Below are positions 15,297-23,325 of a stretch of DNA of 51,393 nucleotides, in pieces (the first letter of the stretch is position 1; every line of letters begins with the position of its first letter). The position numbers were made by a program, and so were the translations under genes. Source of the DNA: DAINRZ01 sp964634885. Its GTDB lineage: Bacteria > Bacteroidota > Ignavibacteria > Kapaibacteriales > UBA2268. The stretch covers positions 1 through 51,393 of the forward strand of contig CAZWLN010000032.1 in NCBI GenBank assembly GCA_964634885.1, in the 5' to 3' direction. The notes under the pieces are model-generated. The model made no database searches. It saw only the letters and a program-made list of their open reading frames with translations, and was not told the DNA's origin.

Positions 15297-18200
15297 GGCT
15301 TACTACCGGATTGTTCATATTTGATTGATTATCTTCGGATTTGAAAAAGTACCAGTAAAGAATCGGCAATGAGTAAAGAGTAAGAACCATTGAGAACAGC
15401 AGGCCAAAGCAAAGTACCGTAGCCACCGGCGCCCACAGCAGCGACCTGAAAATCAGCATCGGCAGTACACCGATGGCCGCCGCTGCCGAAGTAAGGAATA
15501 TCGGCCTGAGCCTTCTCTTTCCTGCCGCCATTGCTGCTTCCCTTACGGACATACCCTGCTCGCGCCTGAGCTGGCCCGCATAATCGACAAGGATAATCCC
15601 GTTCCTGACAACGACACCGCTGAGGCTCATCAATCCGACAAATGAAGTAAACCCGAAGGGATAGCCCATGATGATCAGGCCGACGGCAGCGCCGAACAGG
15701 CTCAGCGGTATGGTAATCATGATTAGAACAACGGATTTCATCGTCCGGAACTGGAACAACAGGATGAACAGGATGAGTAGGATGCCGAGGGCAATTGATT
15801 TCCCGAACATCTTGTAATACATATTCTCGAACTCTTTCTCGCCGCCGAATTCAAGCTTCACTCCCGCCGGGAGCTTCAGCGTTTCGACTTTTTCTTTCTC
15901 GGCATTAAATACATCTGAAGGATAGACTCCCCTGACGACTTCAACACCGACTGTCAGCGTCCTGACGCCGTTCCTCCTGACAACCACACCTTCGTTCCAT
16001 TCCGGCTTCAGTGAAGCCACCTGCCTGAACGGGACAATGCCCGGTGTGAACAAAGGAGACATATAGAGGCTGTTGAATTCGAAATCGGGCTTGTCGCTTG
16101 TTTGCTCTTTCGTAACCACCACATCGACGGGATATTCCCCTTCCCAAAGCGTCGTAACCGGGAATCCTTTGCCGCTGATTGCCATATAGGTCCCGATCAT
16201 GGATTGGGTAAATCCCAGGCGGTTTGCTTCGTAGCGGTTTATTTCGTAATTCAGGCTCTGGCTCTGGTTCTCATAATCGTTTTTCACCCAGAGGACATTC
16301 TTATTCTGCCTGAAAATGGCAGCCACCTCTTCGCCCACGGACCTGAGCAGGTTGATGCTGTCGCCTGAGAGCCTGATCTCGATGGGGTATTTGGAGAACT
16401 GCATATCTAATTGCTTTAGCTTTATATATACTCCGGGATAGAGGTTTTTCAGCTTTTCGTTGTATTCGTCGAGCATCTCGACTGTCGCCCTGTCGGATGT
16501 TGTATTGACAATCATCTGTGCATAGTTCTTTGCGGGCATATTAGGTGCGTACAGTGTGTGGAACCGGGGTGAACTTGTACCGATGAACGATGTTACCGAC
16601 GTTACCCTCTTGTCCTTCATGATCCTTGCTTCGCAGTCTTTAACAACCGCTTCGGTACGGGCAAGGGATGCTCCGACCGGCAGGTAAATTTCTACTGCGA
16701 ACTGGTTCCTCTCCATTTTCGGGAACAGTTCCCTTTTGATGTTTACGCCGAGAAATACGCCGACTACTGTAATTGCGGCAGCGAAAATGATTGTCATCTT
16801 AGGAATCTTAAACACCAGTTCGATTGTCTTGTCATAGGCGGCCTGCATCAGGTCGAGAACAGAACGGCGTTTCTTAACATCCCTTTTCAGGCCTTTCCTG
16901 ATTGTCTTGTAACAGATATAGGGAACGAGGAAGTAAGCCACCAGAAGCGAAGTGATCAGCGCCGTAGCAATCGTTACCGGCAGGGAATAGATGAAATCCC
17001 TTCCGGCTCCGGTCATAAAAATATACAGGGGCAGGAAAGCGCCCAGTATCGCAAAAGTAGCGGTAAAGACAGGGAGGAAAAGCTCCGTGGCGCTGCGTTT
17101 TGCCGCCTCCCAGGGAGAAAGCCCTTCGTCTAACTTCTCTACATAGTTGTCGATGATGACTACCGAGTCGTCCACGACAATTCCAAGCACGAGTATCAGT
17201 GAAGCCAGGGAAACCGTATGGAACTGGATGCCGATGAGATAAAGTATTCCAAGCGATACGAGTATGGTAATCGGAATGGTCAGCCCTGCAATTGTCGATA
17301 CCCTGATGGGCAGCAGCAGGAATGTAACAAATATTACGGCAAGAATGGCAATGCCGAACTCCCTCAGGAAATGCATTACGGCAGTATCGACAACATCGGG
17401 CTGGTTGGCGATTGTACCGATGCTGATGTCCGGAGGAAGCTTCTCCCTGATCTCGTCGAGAATTGTACGGACATCCTCGCCGAACATCACAATATTATAT
17501 CCGTTGAGCATTTCTAAGGACACAAGTATGCACTTCCTGCCGTTGTTGGTAATATAGGAATCGGGTTCCTTCATCCCCCTGGTGATTGTGGCAATATCCT
17601 TAAGCCTGATGACATTGCCTGCCGGATCGGAATAGACGATCTGTTCGCTCAAATCCTCAAGCGTCCTGTACTTCGAAGAAAAATGGACAGGCAGTACCGA
17701 ATTCCCGTCGTCGATGCTGCCTCCGTAACTGACACCGCCTTCAGACTTGAGCATACTCAGCACCACCAAAGGCTTAATGTTGTAATAGGACAGCTTTTCA
17801 TTTTTGAGGCAGACCTTGATTTCCTCGTTCTGCATCCCGATGCGGCTGATTCTCGATACGGATTTCAGCGCCCTCACTCTGTCCTCAAATTGCTTTGCCC
17901 ATGACTCCAGTTCCCTGTATGATTTTGAATCGGATTCGAAAGACACAAGAATGGCAGAAGTATTGCCGAAGTCGTCATTAGTCCAGATACCCAACACTTC
18001 GGGTGGCAGTGAACGCTTAAGGTCAGAAATGCCGTGTTTCAGCTTATTCCAGAACATCTTCGGTTCCGCCACCTCCTCGTTAACCTCGACGTAGATGATC
18101 ATCATCCCGTCTTTTGAGTGCGAATAGGTCAGCCCTTTGTTGATCTCCTGGTAGCTGAAAAGGTAGTTTTCCATCGGTTTCGTCAGCTCGTTCTCTACCT

Positions 18201-18384
18201 GCTCCGAGCTTGCCCCGGGCATTACCCCGATTATTACCCCCTGCCTGATGGTAAACTCCGGGAATTCCTGGCGGGGCATGAAGATCAGCGCATAAACGCC
18301 AAAGACAATGAGTACCGCAGTAATGGCAAAGCATATCTGCTTACGCTTCATTGCCGCTTCAATCAGATTGAACCTTTTTCCCAT
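15289..18384 (-). CDS. RND-family efflux pump inner-membrane permease
   Basis: At 1031 residues this is the usual length for the AcrB/HAE type. An N-terminal TM helix is followed by the porter domain with 'RQEFPEFTIRQGVIIGVMPGAS..QVE', TM2-6, a second porter/docking half and TM8-12. The TM4 acidic pair of the proton relay is D405-D406 (GIVVDDSVVIID). The TM10 position equivalent to AcrB Lys940 is Arg927 (GVVVRNGIILVDY). It exports drugs, bile-like compounds, metals or lipids by H+ antiport; the substrate is not deducible. It is located 9 bp after the adaptor gene and overlaps the outer-membrane gene. The TetR gene ahead is the likely regulator. Confidence 0.93.
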   Translation of the reverse strand: MGKRFNLIEAAMKRKQICFAITAVLIVFGVYALIFMPRQEFPEFTIRQGVIIGVMPGASSEQVENELTKPMENYLFSYQEINKGLTYSHSKDGMMIIYVEVNEEVAEPKMFWNKLKHGISDLKRSLPPEVLGIWTNDDFGNTSAILVSFESDSKSYRELESWAKQFEDRVRALKSVSRISRIGMQNEEIKVCLKNEKLSYYNIKPLVVLSMLKSEGGVSYGGSIDDGNSVLPVHFSSKYRTLEDLSEQIVYSDPAGNVIRLKDIATITRGMKEPDSYITNNGRKCILVSLEMLNGYNIVMFGEDVRTILDEIREKLPPDISIGTIANQPDVVDTAVMHFLREFGIAILAVIFVTFLLLPIRVSTIAGLTIPITILVSLGILYLIGIQFHTVSLASLILVLGIVVDDSVVIIDNYVEKLDEGLSPWEAAKRSATELFLPVFTATFAILGAFLPLYIFMTGAGRDFIYSLPVTIATALITSLLVAYFLVPYICYKTIRKGLKRDVKKRRSVLDLMQAAYDKTIELVFKIPKMTIIFAAAITVVGVFLGVNIKRELFPKMERNQFAVEIYLPVGASLARTEAVVKDCEARIMKDKRVTSVTSFIGTSSPRFHTLYAPNMPAKNYAQMIVNTTSDRATVEMLDEYNEKLKNLYPGVYIKLKQLDMQFSKYPIEIRLSGDSINLLRSVGEEVAAIFRQNKNVLWVKNDYENQSQSLNYEINRYEANRLGFTQSMIGTYMAISGKGFPVTTLWEGEYPVDVVVTKEQTSDKPDFEFNSLYMSPLFTPGIVPFRQVASLKPEWNEGVVVRRNGVRTLTVGVEVVRGVYPSDVFNAEKEKVETLKLPAGVKLEFGGEKEFENMYYKMFGKSIALGILLILFILLFQFRTMKSVVLIMITIPLSLFGAAVGLIIMGYPFGFTSFVGLMSLSGVVVRNGIILVDYAGQLRREQGMSVREAAMAAGKRRLRPIFLTSAAAAIGVLPMLIFRSLLWAPVATVLCFGLLFSMVLTLYSLPILYWYFFKSEDNQSNMNNPVVSHE

Positions 18385-18393
18385 CTCCGCTCC

Positions 18394-19443
18394 CTACTTT
18401 GTTACTTCAACAGTAGCGTTGTCGTAAAGATAATGCTGTCCTTCGACGATGATCCTGTCGTTAAGATTCAGGCCACTGCGGACGACAATCCTGTTGTTGC
18501 GGTAATTGCCCGTTGTAACCGGCTGCTTTCGCACAGTCCTGCCGTCGGGATTGAGGACATAGACGAAACAACTGCCCCCGGTTCCGACTATTGCCGAATA
18601 GGGAACTGTAAGGACGCCTTTTCCGCCGTTCCTGCCAAGATATACATTGCAGGCCATACCGGGCTTGATTTCCCTCCCTTTGTTACGCACCAGCACTTTT
18701 ACGTCGAAAGTATGGGACACCTGGTCTGCAACGACACCTATCTCTTTGATGACTCCCTCATACTCCTTATTGTTCAGCGCAGCAATCCTGACAATTGCTT
18801 TTTCGCCCTTTTTAATGCCCGGAATCTCGTTCTCCGGAACAGGAATTTTAATATATACTTCGTCGATCCTGAAGATTGTCAGTACCGGGTTGGCGGGAAT
18901 GATGTTCATTCCAGGCTCCACATTCTTTTTTCCTACCACGCCGCTTGCCGGAGCGCGGAGAATGCAGTCGTCCAGGTTCTTTCCGGCGATTTGCCTGGCA
19001 GACACAGCCTGTTGCAGCCTGGACTCGACTTCAACGAACTTGATGTCCGGCAGGCTGCCGTCCTTGTACACCTTCGAAAGCCTGTCGTAAGCGTCTTTTG
19101 CCTGTTTTTCCTGCGCTTCAGCCATCTTCAGGGCATTTTCGTATGATGAGGCGACAAGCGTAGCCAGAACTTGTCCCCTGCCGACAATCTGGCCTTCGGC
19201 AACGAAGACATTCCCAACAGTTCCCTGTGTAGCGAAACTGGCCGGGGTCTCAACCGAGGCTTCAGCCGTGCCTATGTAGTAATTGTCCATACCTGAACTG
19301 TCGATGGCGGCAGTGCCGGTAACAACTTTCAGAGTTTTCGTGCCTGTTGCCCTGTCTGGGCTGCCGTTTTCCCGGTTACATCCTGCTACAAGCGTCAGGG
19401 ACAGTAAAGCCGGTATGATGAGTCTTGCAATTCCGCATTCCAT
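18394..19443 (-). CDS. RND efflux periplasmic adaptor (MFP/HlyD-type lipoprotein)
   Basis: The 349-residue protein carries a lipoprotein signal with LVAGC (Cys22). Its domains run in the usual order: a first lipoyl half (FATQGTVGNVFVAEGQIVGRG), an alpha-hairpin (ENALKMAEAQEKQAKDAYDR), a second lipoyl half (ILRAPASGVVGKKNVEPGM), a beta-barrel (IYIKIPVPE-like VYIKIPVPENEIPGI) and a membrane-proximal domain ending near residue 345. It bridges the RND pump and TolC-type channel. The gene is second in the operon, 76 bp after the TetR gene. Confidence 0.92.
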   Translation of the reverse strand: MECGIARLIIPALLSLTLVAGCNRENGSPDRATGTKTLKVVTGTAAIDSSGMDNYYIGTAEASVETPASFATQGTVGNVFVAEGQIVGRGQVLATLVASSYENALKMAEAQEKQAKDAYDRLSKVYKDGSLPDIKFVEVESRLQQAVSARQIAGKNLDDCILRAPASGVVGKKNVEPGMNIIPANPVLTIFRIDEVYIKIPVPENEIPGIKKGEKAIVRIAALNNKEYEGVIKEIGVVADQVSHTFDVKVLVRNKGREIKPGMACNVYLGRNGGKGVLTVPYSAIVGTGGSCFVYVLNPDGRTVRKQPVTTGNYRNNRIVVRSGLNLNDRIIVEGQHYLYDNATVEVTK

Positions 19444-19519
19444 GATACTCTTTATTGAATATGATACAAATTTCGTTTTTCAGTCGAGAACAGTGTAAAA
19501 AAAATTCCCCCAAACCGCT

Positions 19520-20107
19520 CTAAATCAATCCCCTGATGACAATCTCCCCTAATAAATTAAGCGATTTCTGCCAGTCGTCTTTCACTTGCTCCAGCAGCAG
19601 TTTGATGATCAGGTCCAGTACGATGTTGTCGATGAGGCTTGCCACTTCCTTAATGTCATTCTTTGTAATGGAGCGGAACTCACCCCTCTCGATGCCGTAA
19701 ATTAGTATGTCGCTGATTACTTCCTGGTCCAGGTCGTCATATATCGTTGTCATTCGCTTCTGCATATTGTAGTCATCTTTGAGTTCCAGTCTCAGCAGGT
19801 TGTAAATATTCGCCAGTATTTCGGCTTCTTCGGTGATGACCCTGAAATAGGTCCTGAACCTCTCGACGGCAGACACTTCAAACGCAGACTGCTGCCTGAT
19901 TTTCTGCAGTATTGCCGTTGCTTCGTTGTCGAGAAGGTCGATGATGATGTCATCCTTGGATTTGTAATAATAATAGAGGGTGCTTTTGCCCTTCCTGACG
20001 GCTTTGGCAATGTCCTCCATCGTTGTTTTACTGTAACCGTACTTGATGAACAGGCGGCTTGCCGCTACCATTATCTCTGCTTTTACTTCCTGGTCCGTCT
20101 TTTTCAT
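19520..20107 (-). CDS. TetR/AcrR-family regulator of the efflux operon
   Basis: The 195-residue protein carries a TetR HTH at residues ~10-55: 'IMVAASRLFIKYGYSKTTMED' then 'IAKAVRKGKSTLYYYYKSKDDI', the recognition helix ending in YYYYKSK. The C-terminal domain is helical with no effector signature. It is encoded first in the same-strand order TetR-MFP-RND-TolC, the usual local-repressor arrangement, and TTCG/CGAA palindromes lie just upstream. Induction by a pump substrate is inferred. The start ATG is at 20107. Confidence 0.9.
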   Translation of the reverse strand: MKKTDQEVKAEIMVAASRLFIKYGYSKTTMEDIAKAVRKGKSTLYYYYKSKDDIIIDLLDNEATAILQKIRQQSAFEVSAVERFRTYFRVITEEAEILANIYNLLRLELKDDYNMQKRMTTIYDDLDQEVISDILIYGIERGEFRSITKNDIKEVASLIDNIVLDLIIKLLLEQVKDDWQKSLNLLGEIVIRGLI

Positions 20108-20132
20108 ATCTCAATCAATAAATTACAAAACA

Positions 20133-20163
20133 TTTCGACCGAAATCGTATTTTGTTCGACGAA
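20133..20163. promoter_or_regulatory. candidate operator pair TTCG-N-CGAA before the efflux TetR gene
   Basis: TTTCG-AC-CGAAA at 20133-20144 and TTCG-A-CGAA at 20155-20163 are two small palindromes with similar arms, 22 bp centre to centre. They lie 26-56 bp upstream of the TetR start. They could bind the repressor encoded there and may also affect the divergent sigma-factor promoter. Confidence 0.4.
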
Positions 20164-20311
20164 GAGAAATTTTGAATATTTTAATATTTTGAAAATAATT
20201 GCTGTTTTTCTTAATAGTAAGACATTATGATAAAATCAATGCAAAAGATTAAACCATTTTCTGCCGACAAGTATCTAATATATCATTGTTTTGTAGTTGA
20301 AGGAAGGGTTA

Positions 20312-20878
20312 TTGCCGAACGACAAGGAACTGGTAGAAAAGCTCAGGAACAAGGACCAGGAAGCTTTCAGAGAGTTTATTGACCTTAATAAAACCAGGGT
20401 CATTAATATTTGTTACAGTTTCGTTCACAATACTCATGATGCTGAAGATATTGCCCAGGAGGTCTTTATTGAGATGTACCTGTCTGTCGCGCATTTCAGG
20501 GGCGACTCCAACATTAATACATGGCTGTACAGGGTGGCTGTCAATAAATGCCTCGATTTCATCCGTAAAAAAAACAGGAGGAACAAAGCAGCCAGGTTCC
20601 AGTCCATATTTGGCCTGACCCAAAAGGAAGAATCGCTGGCCAAAGACAATTTCCATCCCTTGTCGATCATGGAAAGCGATGAAAAGCTGTCCATTATTAT
20701 TAAGGCAATTGACAGGCTGCCGGATAACCAGAAAACAGCGATTACCCTGAATAAATTCGATGGAATGAGTTACGGCGATGTAGCTGAAATACTGAGCTCA
20801 ACAGTTTCTGCAGTGGATTCTTTAATACAAAGGGCAAAAAAGAACATAAAGAAATTCTTACAGGCCGAAGAGTTTTGA
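20312..20878 (+). CDS. ECF-type RNA polymerase sigma factor
   Basis: The protein has ~188 residues from the TTG at 20312, which sits just after AAGGAAGGG; an in-frame TTG at 20297 lacks a site. Sigma region 2 is seen in 'RVINICYSFVHNTHDAEDIAQEVFIEMY' (split across helices) with the DAEDIAQEVF core-binding signature, followed by 'NINTWLYRVAVNKCLDFIRK'. Sigma region 4 is in the last 60 residues (LPDNQKTAITLNKFDGMSY, DVAEILSSTVSAVDSLIQRA). Region 3 is absent, as in ECF factors. It heads a same-strand train with a small membrane protein and a Spy/CpxP-like gene, so an envelope-stress role with a membrane anti-sigma is likely but inferred. Confidence 0.9.
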   Translation: MPNDKELVEKLRNKDQEAFREFIDLNKTRVINICYSFVHNTHDAEDIAQEVFIEMYLSVAHFRGDSNINTWLYRVAVNKCLDFIRKKNRRNKAARFQSIFGLTQKEESLAKDNFHPLSIMESDEKLSIIIKAIDRLPDNQKTAITLNKFDGMSYGDVAEILSSTVSAVDSLIQRAKKNIKKFLQAEEF

Positions 20879-20909
20879 TTTTTATTTCGTCAAAATCAGC
20901 AGAGGAAAA

Positions 20910-21188
20910 ATGAAAAGTGAAGAGATCAATATCGACCGGGAGTTAGACAGGTTAAAGGGACATGGACCAATCCTTGTCAAAGATTCCTTTACCGAAGACA
21001 TCCTTATTAAGTTGCCTTCGTTACGCAGGTCTTCAGGAAAACGCAATCTGCATATTGCTGTATTCATGATTTTCATATTGCTCAACTTCGCATCGCTATT
21101 TTCAGTATTCAGTAACACAGAGGACGACACTGACAGCAGGATAAGCCATATCAGGACTCTTGTTGAAGTGTTCTCTCTGGATAGGTAG
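20910..21188 (+). CDS. small single-pass membrane protein, candidate anti-sigma factor
   Basis: The 92-residue protein starts after AGAGGA, 31 bp downstream of the sigma gene. The ~48-residue N-terminal part is charged (EEINIDRELDRLKG) and cytoplasmic. It is followed by one TM segment (residues ~48-67, HIAVFMIFILLNFASLFSVF) and a short outer tail. Size, topology and position directly after an ECF gene fit a minimal anti-sigma factor, but no zinc-binding HxxxCxxC or other anti-sigma signature is present. It could instead be an accessory membrane protein. Confidence 0.6.
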   Translation: MKSEEINIDRELDRLKGHGPILVKDSFTEDILIKLPSLRRSSGKRNLHIAVFMIFILLNFASLFSVFSNTEDDTDSRISHIRTLVEVFSLDR

Positions 21189-21214
21189 TAAAACAATATA
21201 CTTGGGTGTTAAAA

Positions 21215-21700
21215 ATGGATATAATTAACAAAAACCGTTTCTTTTTCTGGCTGTCTGTTTTCCTTGCAGTAATCAATATTGCTACCATTACCGTATTCTG
21301 GGTATCATATTCAGATGTACGCCGGAACAAGCCCGTTGAAAAAGATAATAGCAGCCATGTAAAAGATTTTTTAATCAAAGAACTTAATTTCACAGACAGC
21401 CAAAGATCCACCCTGGAAAGGATGCTGCTGGATTACCGCCGGGAATCGGCTACCTTGAGGAACGGCATTCATGACTACCATTGTACAATCAACAGCCGGA
21501 TATTGCAAAACACCAATCCTGCCGACATACAATTGAAAATTGATACGCTTGGAATAATGAAGGCTAAACTTGATATGCTGACATATAAATTCTTTTACGA
21601 ACTATTCCGGATGTGCAACGAAGAACAAAAAATACGCTATATTCAACTTTTTATGGAAATTGACAAAATGATGGTACCCGGGCCTGTAGAAAAGCAATAA
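21215..21700 (+). CDS. membrane-anchored Spy/CpxP/ZraP-like periplasmic sensor-chaperone
   Basis: The protein has ~161 residues from ATG 21215 (GTG 21206 is the other option). An N-terminal TM anchor (FFFWLSVFLAVINIATITVF) is followed by a helical periplasmic domain. Two LTxxQ-related motifs, LNFTDSQRSTLERM and MCNEEQKIRYIQLF, flank a long helix, as in Spy/CpxP-fold and heavy-metal-resistance (Metal_resist) proteins. Those family members sense misfolded protein or metal in the periplasm. Gene order sigma, small TM protein, CpxP-like recurs in Bacteroidota envelope-stress operons. No His-rich metal-binding tail is seen. Confidence 0.7.
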   Translation: MDIINKNRFFFWLSVFLAVINIATITVFWVSYSDVRRNKPVEKDNSSHVKDFLIKELNFTDSQRSTLERMLLDYRRESATLRNGIHDYHCTINSRILQNTNPADIQLKIDTLGIMKAKLDMLTYKFFYELFRMCNEEQKIRYIQLFMEIDKMMVPGPVEKQ

Positions 21701-21803
21701 GCAGTTCACACAGATATTTTTTCAGGATAAAAGAAATTTATTGCGAGGGTTTTGAAATAAAATTTCGTCCTATGAAAAAGAGTTTTTTTGAAAGGAGAAT
21801 GAT

Positions 21804-23318
21804 ATGAAGAAGCAAAGAATACTGACGGTCGCATGGATATTTCTTGTTGCAATGATTATACTAAATGCCTCAGAGATATATGCCCAGCCCCAGAAAATGG
21901 ATATAAGCCAGACATTGTCGGATAACGCCCAGAAATTTACAATAGCTTTCAGCGGCCTGGCATTTTTATCAGGCGAGGAAGAGTCCTATACGTTTCTGCC
22001 GCCGGGTAAACTGTCCGATTACTTCGGTTTTCAGTTCCTGAGGGATAATGACCCGGACCAGATGGGCCATAATACCGATTTCGTAACAAAAAGCGCCAAC
22101 AATATGCTGGCAATACTGAACGAAAACCAAAAAGCAGCAATAATCGCCCTGGCAAAATCACAGGTATCATTAATAAACCAATATGGCTATACCCGTTTCC
22201 CCCTAATCAGGGCTTTCAGAAGGCTTCTTACCGGGGACATGCCAGTCGGGGCAACAGGACTGGACAGTTCGGAAGTAATGAAGTATTCTGCAGGCTTGTT
22301 CAGGATCGACGGCATCATAAGCTACCAGCGGGCAAAACTGTTTGGAAGCATCATCAGGTCATTAACTAAAGAACAGAGGGATTCTCTCGACAAGCTTGCC
22401 TCAGTCGGTATGCTTCACTGGCCTTACCTCGAAGACCAGATTGACAAGACGAAACTCACCCATGATGAACATGTAGCCGCAATGACCTACGCCAGCGAGA
22501 TGTTCGGATGGTACGCCGGTTCTGTCGAGGCCGATGTGTATTTTTGCCCGGAGAGGCAGGCCACCTACTTCGGAGGCTTCTATATGAAGGATATTCCTGC
22601 AATGGGGAACCCTAACTATTCAATCGATCCGAACATTACTGCCGATAAAGGCAAAGCGTTTTTGGAAGCTCTCAAACCTGCTCAGGCTGAACTGGTTTCA
22701 GGAATTGTAGCATTGCAAAAACCCACGCTTTATGCCATCGTTGACAAAAGAGAAGAAATTTCAAATGCTTTGCGCGGGTTCAGGACGAATGATAATATCG
22801 ACAGCCTCGAAGTAATCAGGCTTTCCGAAGAATACGGAGAGCTGGACGGCCTGCTTGCATACTGGTATGCTTCACGTTTTGCAGGGACAGGCTGGACTTT
22901 GACACAGGAACAGAAGGATTCCCTGATGGCATTAAGGGACCTGGAAGACTATCCTGCGGAAAAGCCTTTCCTGTTCTCAGAAAAAATCGATTGGCCGAAA
23001 GTAATGAATACCGATTTTCTTTTTAACAGTCCGGACGGAGTAGAGACTCAGGGAACAACGGCCGGCCGCCCGGAAGTAACACCCAATCCCTTTTCAGGCA
23101 ATTCTTCAGTCAGTTTCAACACCACGGAACCGGGCAATGTTAAGATATATACTTTTGATGTTTTTGGAAGGGAATTGGTATCTACAACATACTATGTACC
23201 GGCAGCAGGAAGGCAACGGATTGATTTTGACGGCTCGCGCCTGGCGCCGGGAATGTACATTCTTACCATCGAAACTTCGCACACAGTCATGAGCAGCGAT
23301 TTCATCATTATACGGTAG
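21804..23318 (+). CDS. T9SS-secreted protein with a duplicated LTxxQ-containing helical unit
   Basis: The 504-residue protein starts after AAAGGAG, with signal peptide cleavage near IYA (27). The body has two ~95-residue repeats: residues ~104-200 and ~290-382. Each starts with an LxxxQ motif (LNENQKAAII; LKPAQAELVS), passes through a basic helix with 'R..I...LRxF' character, and ends with LTxEQ+DSL (LTKEQRDSLD; LTQEQKDSLM). Between them lies a Tyr/Phe-rich stretch (FCPERQATYFGGFYMKD). A T9SS type A domain (VTPNPFSG to DFIIIR) ends the protein. It looks like Spy/CpxP-type helical hairpins exported to the surface; function unknown. The gene is 103 bp downstream of the Spy-like gene and 7 bp before the next. 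Confidence 0.72.
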   Translation: MKKQRILTVAWIFLVAMIILNASEIYAQPQKMDISQTLSDNAQKFTIAFSGLAFLSGEEESYTFLPPGKLSDYFGFQFLRDNDPDQMGHNTDFVTKSANNMLAILNENQKAAIIALAKSQVSLINQYGYTRFPLIRAFRRLLTGDMPVGATGLDSSEVMKYSAGLFRIDGIISYQRAKLFGSIIRSLTKEQRDSLDKLASVGMLHWPYLEDQIDKTKLTHDEHVAAMTYASEMFGWYAGSVEADVYFCPERQATYFGGFYMKDIPAMGNPNYSIDPNITADKGKAFLEALKPAQAELVSGIVALQKPTLYAIVDKREEISNALRGFRTNDNIDSLEVIRLSEEYGELDGLLAYWYASRFAGTGWTLTQEQKDSLMALRDLEDYPAEKPFLFSEKIDWPKVMNTDFLFNSPDGVETQGTTAGRPEVTPNPFSGNSSVSFNTTEPGNVKIYTFDVFGRELVSTTYYVPAAGRQRIDFDGSRLAPGMYILTIETSHTVMSSDFIIIR

Positions 23319-23325
23319 GTTTGAC

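Noticed and set aside
18118..19146. Long plus-strand open frame (342 codons)
   Set aside because: It is antisense to the RND and MFP genes, whose domains are complete; its translation is Cys/His-rich without a family pattern.
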